Below, one piece after another: positions 40,944 to 49,597 of a stretch of 64,000 nt of DNA. This DNA comes from an uncultured bacterium. Its GTDB lineage: Bacteria; Bacillota; Clostridia; Lachnospirales; Lachnospiraceae. Position 1 is the first letter of the stretch. Every line of letters starts with the position of its first letter. Below the pieces are notes generated by a model, which saw only the letters and a program-made list of their open reading frames with translations, searched no databases and had not been told where the DNA came from. The stretch covers positions 1 through 64,000 of the forward strand of contig CAJMNR010000020.1 of the NCBI GenBank assembly GCA_905214875.1. The letters are read 5' to 3'. Both the position numbers and the translations under genes were made by a program.

Positions 40944-41438
40944 TCAATTTTCCGCTTTTGAAGTACTTGTAATTTGAGGTTTTTCATAATAAACGATCGT
41001 CATTCCTTCCTGAATCTGCTCTTCCTTCCTAGTTAATTGGTATCCCATCTTCTCATATAAATGACATAATTTAGGTTCTTCTTTAATGGTATCTAACATC
41101 CATTTTTCAGAATCGGGATACAAGGATTCAATCCTGTTCAAAACCTCCTGTGCATAGCCGCATCCTTGATATTGAGGTAAAATAAACATTGGAGCAATCC
41201 TGCATTGTTTTCCATCAAAGGTTACCACTCGAATAACACCGATTCTCCTTCCATCAACAGTAATAAAATAGTAAGTAGTAAATTCCTGCATCATTCGTTT
41301 TACTACTTGTTCCAATGTTTCTGCCCCAGGGTTCGTTTTTACATCATTATATTTATCTAACAAATCTTTAAATGAAACGACTTGCATTTCATGTATTGTC
41401 TGACAATCCTCTAAGGAGGCTTTCACTAAACGAATCAT
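40944..41438 (-). CDS. GNAT family N-acetyltransferase
   Basis: 164 residues beginning MIRLVKASLED. Acetyl-CoA loop QGCGYAQEV and the preceding strand APMFILPQYQG; C-terminal CHLYEKMGYQL. GGAG lies 9 bases before the ATG at 41438; earlier in-frame ATGs have no spaced RBS. Substrate unknown. First of several GNATs in this accessory zone. Confidence 0.82.
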   Translation of the reverse strand: MIRLVKASLEDCQTIHEMQVVSFKDLLDKYNDVKTNPGAETLEQVVKRMMQEFTTYYFITVDGRRIGVIRVVTFDGKQCRIAPMFILPQYQGCGYAQEVLNRIESLYPDSEKWMLDTIKEEPKLCHLYEKMGYQLTRKEEQIQEGMTIVYYEKPQITSTSKAEN

Positions 41439-41508
41439 TATCCCCATCTCCAATTTCATCCTATTTTGCTTAAGATATAGTTATCGAAATATCTAAATAA
41501 ACTGGAAT

Positions 41509-41949
41509 TTAACACTCTCTTTTTAGATAAACCATGTCAACCAATTGTATACCATCCTCAAACATTAAATGATCATAGTTATCGACAAAAAAGTTTTTTA
41601 CTCTATGGGATTCTGTAAAGCCACAATTGTGATAAAACGTAAGGGTTGATGGGCAATCTCCTGTTCCCACATATAAAACATTGCAATCAGAAAAATGCTT
41701 AACCAGATATTCTATCAAATATCTTCCATACCCTTTTCGCTGTGCATCCGGCAATACTGCAATGTTTTTTAGCTCATAAACTCCATCAGATTCTTTTGTG
41801 ATAACACACTCCGCTTTTACACCATCATCCTCCAAAACAAACATTTCGCCACGCTCCAGATATTTATCAATCATATCCTCTTGTTCATCTGCCAATAATA
41901 ACAAATCTAGATATTGTTTTTTTTCAGTCGTCACCTTTTTAATATTCAT
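41509..41949 (-). CDS. GNAT family N-acetyltransferase
   Basis: 146 residues, with IAVLPDAQRKGYGRYLIEYL (acetyl-CoA loop QRKGYG) and LTFYHNCGF near the C-terminus. RBS GGAGG at 6 bases. It is close to the ElaA/PA4866-like acetyltransferases but no substrate can be named. It lies 50 bases upstream of another GNAT. Confidence 0.85.
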   Translation of the reverse strand: MNIKKVTTEKKQYLDLLLLADEQEDMIDKYLERGEMFVLEDDGVKAECVITKESDGVYELKNIAVLPDAQRKGYGRYLIEYLVKHFSDCNVLYVGTGDCPSTLTFYHNCGFTESHRVKNFFVDNYDHLMFEDGIQLVDMVYLKREC

Positions 41950-42024
41950 AGTTTACCTCCATAACTTTTAATTTCTCGATGCATTTTAGATTGACCGAAT
42001 TTGAGAACCGTACGTCCTTACTGC

Positions 42025-42519
42025 CTAATAAAACATGCTTATAAATTTATCACCATATGGCACGGCATTTTTTCGATAATCACGAATCACTTTTTCTTTA
42101 TCATATTTCAGTTGTTTATATGTAATATTAACAAGTCCGTCATCAAATTCTGCAATAGCAAATCTTACTATACCATCTTTACCACAACCAATAGAACCCG
42201 GATTTATAATAGGTTTGCCATTCCAATGTAGAGCATATAGCGGAAGATGTGTATGCCCAATCAAAACATAGTTTACATCTACATCATAATCTGCAATAAA
42301 TTCCTCCAGCGTTTTCTGTGCATACAAAAGAGGATTCTCTATTACACTATTTAACCTAGCATGAATCATAAGAAATTTTTTATCTTCAATTTCTACAATT
42401 CTTTGAAGTGGGACTTGTTTTAATCTTTCCATTCTCTCGGCTCCTAATTGATTCATTACCCACTCTTGATGCTCAGATTCCTTTTCGTAATGTTTTTTCA
42501 TTTCCTTATCAAAAAACAT
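42025..42519 (-). pseudogene. Metallophosphoesterase lacking its N-terminal half of the metal site
   Basis: 164 residues that match the C-terminal two thirds of calcineurin-like (YfcE/MJ0936-type) phosphoesterases: VLIGHTHLP is the last metal motif and INPGSIG follows. The N-terminal motifs DxH, GDxxD and GNHD (about 70-80 residues) are missing, and upstream DNA does not code for them in any frame. The ATG at 42519 has a poor GAG site. It cannot form the dimetal centre, so it is most likely a remnant. It lies behind a repeated promoter (42604-42632). Confidence 0.7.
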
Positions 42520-42595
42520 ATACTCTCCATAACAAAATCCCCTCTTTTATAACATGTTTACGTGAATGATATTCTTTGCAACGATCGATTTATCT

Positions 42596-42632
42596 CTAAG
42601 TTTATGATAATATAAATAACATTTATTTACAA
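42596..42632 (-). repeat. Repeated promoter/leader element, copy A
   Basis: Minus-strand TTGTAA (42627-42632), 17-bp spacer, TATCAT (42604-42609), then AAACTTAG. The same block recurs at 44430-44466 and 48220-48256. Confidence 0.75.
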
Positions 42633-42643
42633 TAAGCTAATTA

Positions 42644-43078
42644 TCATAGAATTAGTTTACGAAAATAATCTTGTTCATCCTCATCATATATAATAAATCC
42701 AAGTTTTTCATACAGTTTTCCTGCTACTAAATTTGTTTTACGATGACCAATATGTATTTCTGATACTTTATAATCGTTTTTCAGTATATCAATTGCTAAC
42801 TTGCAAGCCGCTTCTGAATATTTTTGTCCTTGATACTTCTTATCTATCATAAGTGGATTGATAAAGCCTGATACCCCGTCCTCATCATATCCTAATCCAA
42901 TCATTCCAATATTTTGTTCTCCTAATACGATTGAATATAAAGTCGTATGTTCTTCATATCGGCTTATACCTATCCAATATACATTGGGAACAGGAAAAAC
43001 TTCTTTTTGTTCCTCAGTTACAGAAAGATTTGATACCTCTAACCAATTTGTACTATCTAATATTTCTAATTTTATCAC
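42644..43078 (-). CDS. GNAT family N-acetyltransferase (spermidine/amino acid type)
   Basis: 144 residues from a GTG start 10 bases after GGAGG. Typical features: IGMIGLGYDED strand, PLMIDKKYQGQKYSE (acetyl-CoA loop region) and AGKLYEKLGFIIYDED. Intact. Substrate unknown, though the DED-rich C-terminus resembles polyamine acetyltransferases. Confidence 0.82.
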   Translation of the reverse strand: MIKLEILDSTNWLEVSNLSVTEEQKEVFPVPNVYWIGISRYEEHTTLYSIVLGEQNIGMIGLGYDEDGVSGFINPLMIDKKYQGQKYSEAACKLAIDILKNDYKVSEIHIGHRKTNLVAGKLYEKLGFIIYDEDEQDYFRKLIL

Positions 43079-43142
43079 TTAAAACTCTCCTCCATAGGCA
43101 ATTATTATACTAAAAGAAACAGCTTAATACACTAGATTTGGT

Positions 43143-44015
43143 TTAATATAATTCCTTTGCATCTTTTGGTAAAGACTTGACATCCAAAAGATATTTTTTA
43201 GCCATCTTTGCTTCACTAAGGGAGTAGTTATAGTTCAAATCATTAGCTACTTCCTTAGCTATCTTGTTAAATAAATCGCACATAACCAATATAGCCTTCC
43301 ACGCTTCTTCTATATCAGCTGAAAAGTATGTCTTTAAGTAACTCTGATATATATCATCTTCCAGCCATCGATTTATATACTTTGCTGATTTACCAACGCT
43401 GACGGAGAAATCTGTCATACTGCCAACCTTCCATTCGAGCATTTTCTCCAACTGCTTGCGTACAACAAAATTGGTCATATCTTGAACGTAAGTAATCTCT
43501 TCTCTCCATAATCCTTTTGCAATATTATTACTGCACCACCAAAACTCATTGCAACAAGCAGAAAACTGTTCTTCAGTAGGTCTCTTAACATGATAGTCAC
43601 TGTCTGTGGATTCTCCAATTGTAGGCAGAACGCCTTTCTTATCCAAAAGAATTCTACACAATTTATCATCTAAGATATGTTGTTTCGTATACTCCAAAGT
43701 TTAAACCGTTAGATCAATGCGGTTGCCGTCACTAAACTGCATCAACCAGGCATATCTGTTTTCTTTATCACCTGGATAGAATGGACTTTCATCAGGATAT
43801 TGTATATACATAATCTCACCGAATTGATTGATCCATTCTTTTTCTTCGATAAAGCTTCCCGTCTCATCCACTACATATACAATATCATAATCCTGAAAGA
43901 TATCCTTTGATGCGTTTGGATTTGTTCGGGAACCATTCATATATACAGCCATAATTCTGCTGTCATTTCGTGCTATGCCTAGAACAGTATCATATATTTC
44001 ATTTTCTGTTCTCAT
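43143..44015 (-). pseudogene. Aminoglycoside 6-adenylyltransferase (ANT(6)/AadE-like), broken by one stop codon
   Basis: 43701-44015 encodes the nucleotidyltransferase N-terminus with MNGSRTNPNASKDIFQDYDIVY, the Asp-x-Asp metal site of ANT(6). The frame is then stopped by TAA at 43701-43703, after RIDLTV, and goes on in the same frame to 43143 with EEQFSACCNEFWWCSNN and the C-terminal helical domain. The two parts add up to a full-length ANT(6) of about 290 residues. A single C-to-T change (CAA to TAA) would explain it. The intact enzyme adenylylates streptomycin. Restart at the TTG two codons later would yield only the inactive C-terminus. Confidence 0.85.
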
Positions 44016-44076
44016 TGATTTCATCTCCTCAATTTGTTGATAATAAAAAAACAGCTCTATCGACTGGAATTTGCCA

Positions 44077-44402
44077 CTATAAGAAACGTCGCATAACTAT
44101 TTCTTCTTCTGTTTCTCCCATTACTTCGCGGACAATTTCAAAGCCTAATCGTTTATATAATCGAAATGCAGGATTTGACTTCTGAACAGATAACGATACA
44201 CAAGAATAGCCCTTTTGTCGTAGTTGTTTCATCATTTCTTCAATCAATGCTGTTCCAATTCCTTTACCACGAAATGGTTTGTAGATAGCCAATGCTAACG
44301 ATGGGGTTTCTGCATTCCCTCTGGCACATAAATTGCTTCATAAATAAATTCATCAAGTAGATGATATTCTTCTTTTTTTATTTCTCTGATTTGATACTTC
44401 AT
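44077..44402 (-). pseudogene. GNAT acetyltransferase remnant with internal deletion
   Basis: An ATG at 44402 with a GGAG site opens MKYQIREIKKEEYHLLDEF...YVPEG and stops 35 codons on. In another frame, 44077-44300 gives the C-terminal acetyl-CoA domain (YKPFRGKGIGTALIEEM, RLYKRLGFEIV). About 60 residues between VPEG and the second part, present in intact relatives, are missing, and the join shifts the frame. It follows repeat copy B. Confidence 0.75.
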
Positions 44403-44429
44403 TTTCAATCTCCAACTTTCGATTTCTTA

Positions 44430-44466
44430 CTAAGTTTATGATACAACACATAACATTTATTTACAA
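44430..44466 (-). repeat. Repeated promoter/leader element, copy B
   Basis: Minus-strand TTGTAA (44461-44466), 17-bp spacer, TATCAT (44438-44443), then AAACTTAGTAA. Confidence 0.75.
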
Positions 44467-44489
44467 TGAATGAAAGGGTTGTGGAGCAA

Positions 44490-44957
44490 TTATTTTGCTT
44501 TACATGAAATTTTATGGACATCTAATTTAAAAACTGCAACTGCTTCAAGCATTTTATCATTATAATTCCATTCTGAATGTTGAGTTGTCTGCTTCATCAA
44601 AGTATTAAGTCCAATTTTCTTTTCTGCAATATCATCTACAAGCTGTAGTGTTCCTGTGCCTATCACACTTTGAAAAGATGCAGAAAAATCACATGCCATT
44701 TCATTTTCTAGTAATTTATACTTTCCATCTATCTCAAACCCTACTATCGGCTTAGACTTACTAAGTTCATACTTTCTTCCAGCTTTTGCACCATGAAAAT
44801 AAAACGAATATTTATCATTTTCATATAAATATCCATAATTAACAGGAACAATGTAAATATCTCCATCATCATAAAATGCGATCCTAAGGATCTGTTCTTC
44901 TGCAACAAATTCTTCTATTGCTTTTTTGTCTGTAATTTCTCGGTCACTTCTTCGCAT
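44490..44957 (-). CDS. Pyridoxamine 5'-phosphate oxidase-like flavoprotein (NimA type)
   Basis: 155 residues of the FMN-binding split-barrel family: VPVNYGYLYENDKYSFYFHGAKAGRK, VGFEIDG and SVIGTGTLQLVDD. Members close to NimA reduce 5-nitroimidazole drugs; others have unknown substrates. It has RBS GGAGG, and the segment upstream of its start (44960-44998) is related to the leader of the GNAT gene at 47640. Confidence 0.82.
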   Translation of the reverse strand: MRRSDREITDKKAIEEFVAEEQILRIAFYDDGDIYIVPVNYGYLYENDKYSFYFHGAKAGRKYELSKSKPIVGFEIDGKYKLLENEMACDFSASFQSVIGTGTLQLVDDIAEKKIGLNTLMKQTTQHSEWNYNDKMLEAVAVFKLDVHKISCKAK

Positions 44958-44998
44958 GTGTATTACCTCCGTAAATTTATATTTGTTACTAAGCTAAT
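44958..44998 (-). repeat. Leader sequence related to the repeated promoter block (copy D)
   Basis: Minus-strand TAGCTTAGTAACAAATAT then AATTTACGGAGG, matching TAAACTTAGTGACAAATAT-AATTTTTCGGAGG of copy C. The -35/-10 part is diverged. Confidence 0.6.
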
Positions 44999-45054
44999 AC
45001 TACAATAATCGGTGCATTGATATTATGTCAATATAAGAAATTGATTGACACGTT

Positions 45055-45855
45055 TTACTTTATCACTACAATCTTATTATCAATCAAAAAGTTTGCTGAA
45101 TCCAATACTGTTTCTTTTGCAGAACGAGGTTTCCACTGTAGCAAGGTAACGGCTTTTTTATTACTGTGATGATACTTGAATCCAACCATTGAATTTAATA
45201 CCTTCATTGGAGCATTAAATTTTGCCATCATTCCAATTACAAAATCAGGAATAACCATTGTACTGATTTTCTTTCCATTACTTCCTAATTCCGATTTCAG
45301 ATATTTTGCCATATCTAGCATTGTCATTTCTTCTGACACCGCCAGAAATCGCTGATTTTCAGATTTATTACTTTCCATCGCCAATATATGAAGTTATGCC
45401 AAATCTCTTACATTAACTACACCATATACTACATTAGGACTTGGTGTGCCCTTAAGAATCATCTCAAATATTTGGTCTGTACTGCTTCTTTTTCCAGCCA
45501 TATATGGCCCTAAAATAGCACTTGGAAGAATCGTTGTAAGCTTTGTTGTATTCTGTCTTTTTATTATTTCCCATGCAGTTTGTTCCGCAACAAGCTTTGA
45601 ACGCATATAATTCGTATTATGTTTATTATTTATATCTGTCCAGAACTCTTCATCTAATGCTGGATTCGTATTCGATTTTTCAGGAAAACAAGCTGCTGCA
45701 GAAGATGTCATTACCACCTTCTTAATTCCGGCTTTTACAGCTGCAAGAAGCACATTCTCTACACCGTTTTTTGCAATTGGAATAAGTGTAGGATCTTCAT
45801 GATTGTTTCCACCTAAAGGAGATGCTACATGTAATACATAATCCATATCTTTCAT
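45055..45855 (-). pseudogene. NAD-dependent epimerase/aldehyde reductase-like gene, truncated and frameshifted
   Basis: 45394-45855 gives an SDR-type extended dehydrogenase (DYVLHVASPLGG, VMTSSAAACF, NYMRSKLVAE with the Tyr-x3-Lys-like pair, NVRDLA). It stops at 45394. The protein then goes on in another frame from 45387 to 45055 (AMESNKSENQRFLA). The N-terminal NAD-binding Gly-rich region of about 70 residues is absent, so the gene is doubly broken. It is downstream of the alpha/beta hydrolase gene at 45876. Confidence 0.8.
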
Positions 45856-45875
45856 TTCTTTACCTCTCTTTTTTC

Positions 45876-46829
45876 CTATTTATGCTGCTGCGGAGCATAA
45901 TAATTGTTATATGCATATCTGATTCTTTGATTAAAAAACTCAGTAGCTTTTTTAGCCTGCTTTGACCATGGGGCCATCATATCAAATGCATGAAAACATC
46001 CGTCAAACATTTTAAAATCTACGGGTATTCCAGCATTTTTTAAGTTGTTCACATAGGTTAATGTTTCATCACGAAATGGCTCTATACTTCCGACAAACGT
46101 TATCGCTGGAGGGAGATTTGTATAATCTTCTTCCCTTGCTGGTGCTGCATATTTTGATACCGTGTCACATCCATCCAGATACAATTTCCATGCCGCTTTA
46201 TTTTGTTTTTCATTCCACACAGGTGCATTATTGTCTTTCATTGAATCTGTGTTCATTCTATCATCGATCATTGGATAAAGCGGCATCTGGCAAGCAATAT
46301 TAACTTCCCCTGTATCTCTTGCATAAAGACAGGTTGCAACTGTCAAGCCTCCCCCTGCACTCTCGCCTCCGACAAAAATCTGATCATTTCTTCCACCTAA
46401 TGCTTCTACATTTTCCTTGATCCATAAAAGAGTCTGATAGCAGTCTTCTAAAGCGGCCGGATATGGTTTTTCTACAGACAGCCTGTATTCTGGTGATATT
46501 ATGATACATTCATCAACAAGGTTCTTTGCCATAGACATCATTTGCATTTCAGGCATCCCCATTGCATAGCCTCCACCGTGAATCCATAATACACACGGAC
46601 ATTTTTCTGACTTATTCTTCGGTCTTTTAATCTGTAAACGAAGTTTGGTTCCGTCAGGTCTAAGAATATATTCGTTATAAGACTTCTTGGTTTTATCGGT
46701 ATTGGTATGTCTTTTATATTTTATGGCTTTTGCCTTTTTCCTCTTCTTTGGTGCTGAACTTAATATTACTTTATAGATACATCCAATAAATCGCATATCT
46801 TTCGCAATCATCTTATTACTTACTTTCAT
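45876..46829 (-). CDS. Alpha/beta hydrolase, HSL-family esterase
   Basis: 317 residues. HGGGYAMG is the oxyanion motif, GESAGGG the nucleophile elbow, and CFHAFD contains the catalytic His; the acid is probably in EPFRDE. The HSL/acetyl-esterase family cleaves short-chain esters. It is divergent from a TetR regulator, with overlapping promoters and a palindrome between them, so it is probably that regulator's target. No signal peptide. Confidence 0.88.
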   Translation of the reverse strand: MKVSNKMIAKDMRFIGCIYKVILSSAPKKRKKAKAIKYKRHTNTDKTKKSYNEYILRPDGTKLRLQIKRPKNKSEKCPCVLWIHGGGYAMGMPEMQMMSMAKNLVDECIIISPEYRLSVEKPYPAALEDCYQTLLWIKENVEALGGRNDQIFVGGESAGGGLTVATCLYARDTGEVNIACQMPLYPMIDDRMNTDSMKDNNAPVWNEKQNKAAWKLYLDGCDTVSKYAAPAREEDYTNLPPAITFVGSIEPFRDETLTYVNNLKNAGIPVDFKMFDGCFHAFDMMAPWSKQAKKATEFFNQRIRYAYNNYYAPQQHK

Positions 46830-46868
46830 ATTTGATATCCTCTTTCACATGTTCGTTATTAAACTCGT

Positions 46869-46897
46869 GTTGCATTTCTTTTATGATGCTATTATAA
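46869..46897 (+). promoter_or_regulatory. Promoter of the TetR gene, overlapping the divergent esterase promoter
   Basis: TTGCAT (46869-46874), 17-bp spacer, TATAAT (46892-46897). On the minus strand a TATAAT at 46890-46895 with TTGTTT 17 bp further out serves the esterase gene. Confidence 0.75.
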
Positions 46898-46945
46898 TGA
46901 GTGCAAATTATCAAAACAAGCATCACTATAAACAGTAATGATAGA

Positions 46946-46976
46946 TCTGCGACACTTAGGAGGTAAGTGTCGCAGA
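46946..46976. promoter_or_regulatory. 13-bp perfect inverted repeat, candidate TetR operator
   Basis: Arms TCTGCGACACTTA (46946-46958) and TAAGTGTCGCAGA (46964-46976), 5-base centre GGAGG. It lies between the divergent promoters and the tetR ATG, so it could serve as DNA operator or as an RNA hairpin in the tetR leader. Confidence 0.65.
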
Positions 46977-46988
46977 AAGGAGCATCTA

Positions 46989-47519
46989 ATGGAACATAAA
47001 CTTGACAGACGTACTGCTTATACACGAATGGTCATTCGTGATTCTCTTTATGAGCTGCTTAAGACAAAATCTCTTTCACAAATTACGGTAAAAGAGCTTT
47101 GTGAATTAGCAGATATTAATCGTGCAACTTTTTACCGTAATTATATGGATATCTATGATTTATATGAAAAGCTTGAAGCTGAACTTATTCAAAGAGCCTT
47201 CCCCAGCGGTAACATTGAAAATGATCGATACACTTTACTCGAACTAATTTACGAAAACAAAGAGTACTATCGTGAATTTTTCAATTCGAGACTTGAAAGT
47301 CAATACATTAAGCAGGCTATGAATGAAATGTATGGACAAATGGAGGAACTTGTAAAAGCGAAAGGATCCTATAATGACAAAACGTTTCCTATTTCCTATC
47401 AATACAATTACTATGGTTTCATTGGTGTTGTTCAAGAATGGCTAAAAAATGGATGTATTCAAAGTCCAAAGGAATTCGGAGATATTATCTATTCTATTAT
47501 CGAAAAACAGTATCAGTAG
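46989..47519 (+). CDS. TetR/AcrR family regulator
   Basis: 176 residues; the HTH in SQITVKELCELADINRATFYRNYMD is a strong TetR N-terminal match and the rest is a helical ligand-binding domain (TetR_C_33/Dha-like). It is divergent from the esterase and presumably controls it and itself. RBS AAAGGAG. The ATG at 46989, not the upstream in-frame codon, is used. Confidence 0.9.
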   Translation: MEHKLDRRTAYTRMVIRDSLYELLKTKSLSQITVKELCELADINRATFYRNYMDIYDLYEKLEAELIQRAFPSGNIENDRYTLLELIYENKEYYREFFNSRLESQYIKQAMNEMYGQMEELVKAKGSYNDKTFPISYQYNYYGFIGVVQEWLKNGCIQSPKEFGDIIYSIIEKQYQ

Positions 47520-47563
47520 ATACTTTTATGAATCGTTTGATTTGTAAAAGAACAAAAAACAAA

Positions 47564-47612
47564 GGGAGTGTCGCATAATAGCTAGTTTTAGCTACGTGCG
47601 ATGCTCCCTATT
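47564..47612 (+). terminator. Terminator after the TetR gene
   Basis: Outer stem GGGAG/CTCCC with inner TCGCA/TGCGA and AGCTA/TAGCT helices; T-rich tail (TATTCTTCTTTTT). Confidence 0.7.
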
Positions 47613-47639
47613 CTTCTTTTTGAATATTTACTTTTATTG

Positions 47640-48188
47640 CTACACAAGTTCTAAGCGCATAAGAACTAGTTCTTGCCAACCAACAGTACGTGAACAAAAC
47701 CCTTTAGGATTTCTACCATATTCTATAAACCCTGCACTTTCATATAGTGAAATTGCTGATCTATTATTAGCGACAACATCCAATTCTATCTGTTTATAGC
47801 CTGCCTTTTTCGCACATTCAATACAAGCTGCCGTTAAAGCGTGTCCAATACCTAATCCCCAATACTCTTTCTCTATGGCTATACCGAATTCCGCACGATG
47901 CTTTACTTTATACTTTGGTCCAACAGCCTCGATTCCAGCGGTTCCCACAATTTTATCATCCACCACTGCACACAATTCAATTTCATTATCACTGTTTTCC
48001 TTTTGAACAAGAAACACCCTTTCTTGTTCGACATCAAAGCTATTCTCATCAGGATAGGAAAGTAAAAAATCTGTTTGTTCGTGTGTTAAATTAAAATTAT
48101 TATGTACTGCTGCTGCATCCATAGCTTCACAATTTCTGATGATGCAGGATTTTTCATTTTTTAATAGTATCTTTTTATAGTATTTCAT
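47640..48188 (-). CDS. GNAT family N-acetyltransferase
   Basis: 182 residues, intact. ACoA loop EKEYWGLGIGHALT, then ELDVVANNRSAISLYESAGF. This RimI/RimL-like group often acetylates amino acids or ribosomal proteins; substrate unknown. It has RBS GGAGG and sits behind repeat copy C, the best-preserved copy of the shared promoter/leader block. Confidence 0.85.
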   Translation of the reverse strand: MKYYKKILLKNEKSCIIRNCEAMDAAAVHNNFNLTHEQTDFLLSYPDENSFDVEQERVFLVQKENSDNEIELCAVVDDKIVGTAGIEAVGPKYKVKHRAEFGIAIEKEYWGLGIGHALTAACIECAKKAGYKQIELDVVANNRSAISLYESAGFIEYGRNPKGFCSRTVGWQELVLMRLELV

Positions 48189-48219
48189 TTTTTATCCTCC
48201 GAAAAATTCATATTTGTCA

Positions 48220-48256
48220 CTAAGTTTATGATATAATAAATCACATTTATTGACAA
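48220..48256 (-). repeat. Repeated promoter/leader element, copy C
   Basis: Minus-strand TTGTCA (48251-48256), 17-bp spacer, TATCAT (48228-48233), then AAACTTAGTGACAAATAT and the RBS of the GNAT gene. Confidence 0.8.
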
Positions 48257-48289
48257 CATGTTAAAGCGTTCTTCTCTAGTTTTATGCAA

Positions 48290-48318
48290 GAAAGCCACCA
48301 TTTTTAATGGTGGCTTTC
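48290..48318. terminator. Bidirectional-type terminator
   Basis: 11-bp stem GAAAGCCACCA/TGGTGGCTTTC; serves the 58-aa gene on minus. Confidence 0.75.
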
Positions 48319-48323
48319 TGCTC

Positions 48324-48500
48324 TTAGTCTTTATCTACATGACTACTCTTATAGTCATCTCTCGCCCAGTTAGGCGCATTGATAGGACCTGCTTTCTTAT
48401 TGCCTGTCTTTGCAGGTCCCTGAATTTCTGGTACTTGTTCTTGTGGGTCGTTGTGGCTGTATTTTGTGTATTCGGGACGACCCATGCCTTGCTTTGACAT
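48324..48500 (-). CDS. Small spore-type protein (58 aa), APNxxxDDxxSSHxD family
   Basis: 58 residues from MSKQGMGRPEYTK. Its C-terminus APNWARDDYKSSHVDK matches the protein at 40571. Its upstream region has CATACTA (the sigma-G type -10). RBS GGAGG. It is Pro/Gly/Lys-rich, with no hydrophobic segment. Likely a forespore small protein; the family is not named. Confidence 0.6.
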   Translation of the reverse strand: MSKQGMGRPEYTKYSHNDPQEQVPEIQGPAKTGNKKAGPINAPNWARDDYKSSHVDKD

Positions 48501-48557
48501 AATCTGACCTCCTAAATGAATTTCTATTAGTATGTGCAGATTTGTCAAAAATAACGC

Positions 48558-49100
48558 TTAATACTTTACTTGTTGAAATTGAAGTCCAGTCTTGTCCTGC
48601 ATATAGGTACGGAAAACATCCACATTTCCCGCACCTAGGTTACTCTTTTTAATCGAATGTGCATTTCTTAACGAGATAAATAAAAAGTAATACTCGCTAG
48701 TCTCCGCTAACACCTGGATTTCGTTATAGCCATTGGTAACGGTTGATCGGCTTGATTCTACGAATAAATGGTCGGGATAAAAGGTATAACGAATGGAGGC
48801 ATTTTCATTTTTTGTAATTGCTAAGGCACGCTTTGACAGCCTTTTTGCTATATTTTTCGTGCTGCATCGATAGAATGTTGCAATCGCAGTTCCTATGATG
48901 AGCAAGGTACCGAAGAGAAAGAATGCCAAGCCGTCCTCTCCTGCCATATACACGATAAGCAGATAGCAAAATAATAAAAGGAATCCTACTCCGCAGCTTA
49001 AAAATGCTTTCTTTCTACGAAATAGCACATAAGACGTCGCATTTAGATGCTCATATAGGTTCGGCGTAACCTTTGTGATGATTTGTAAATCTTGTTGCAT
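48558..49100 (-). CDS. YcxB-like membrane protein
   Basis: 180 residues: two membrane helices at about 30-70, then a soluble domain of about 100 residues with the YcxB pattern IRYTFYPDHLFVESSRSTVTNGYNEI. Function unknown. The ATG at 49100 follows AGGAGG; the longer frame overlaps the GNAT gene. It lies 14 bases after that gene and is probably co-transcribed. Confidence 0.75.
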   Translation of the reverse strand: MQQDLQIITKVTPNLYEHLNATSYVLFRRKKAFLSCGVGFLLLFCYLLIVYMAGEDGLAFFLFGTLLIIGTAIATFYRCSTKNIAKRLSKRALAITKNENASIRYTFYPDHLFVESSRSTVTNGYNEIQVLAETSEYYFLFISLRNAHSIKKSNLGAGNVDVFRTYMQDKTGLQFQQVKY

Positions 49101-49114
49101 CTGTAGTTTCCTCC

Positions 49115-49597
49115 TTATACTCTTTGATAAGCAATTCGCGTCGAGCCGTCTTCCAAATGGATGATTCCACAATAGGAAAAGCCATTCTTCTCTAACGTCT
49201 TCTGCATAGCGATATTGTTTTTATGGGTATCAATCTTTACATTTGGATGGTTTTCATACGCCCAGTTTAGACAAAAGGAAGCAACGCCAAGCCCTTGTTT
49301 CTGAACAGCCACGCGATGTACGACTGCATACTCGTTGTCGTTTTTCCATGCCCCATCATAAATGGTTTCATACGTTTTATCTTCTTCCACGGCATAATAA
49401 AAGGTGCCGACGATCTCATTTTCATGTATACAGACATAGCTTGCGCCTTTTCTTACGTCTGCCTGTATCAATTCTAATGACGGATAGGTATTGCCCCACT
49501 GCGTCTCATTTCCATTCGCTTTCATAAATTCCTGTGCATATTTATATATTTCCATTAATCGTGGTATTTCATCAGTTTTTGTCTTTCTAATAAGCAT
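49115..49597 (-). CDS. GNAT family N-acetyltransferase
   Basis: 160 residues from MLIRKTKTDEIPRLMEI. AVVHRVAVQKQGLGVASFCL is the acetyl-CoA strand-loop, and DTHKNNIAMQKTLEKNGFSYCG is the C-terminal part. The start at 49597 has GGGGG upstream. The substrate is unknown; the class is common in clostridia. Confidence 0.85.
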   Translation of the reverse strand: MLIRKTKTDEIPRLMEIYKYAQEFMKANGNETQWGNTYPSLELIQADVRKGASYVCIHENEIVGTFYYAVEEDKTYETIYDGAWKNDNEYAVVHRVAVQKQGLGVASFCLNWAYENHPNVKIDTHKNNIAMQKTLEKNGFSYCGIIHLEDGSTRIAYQRV

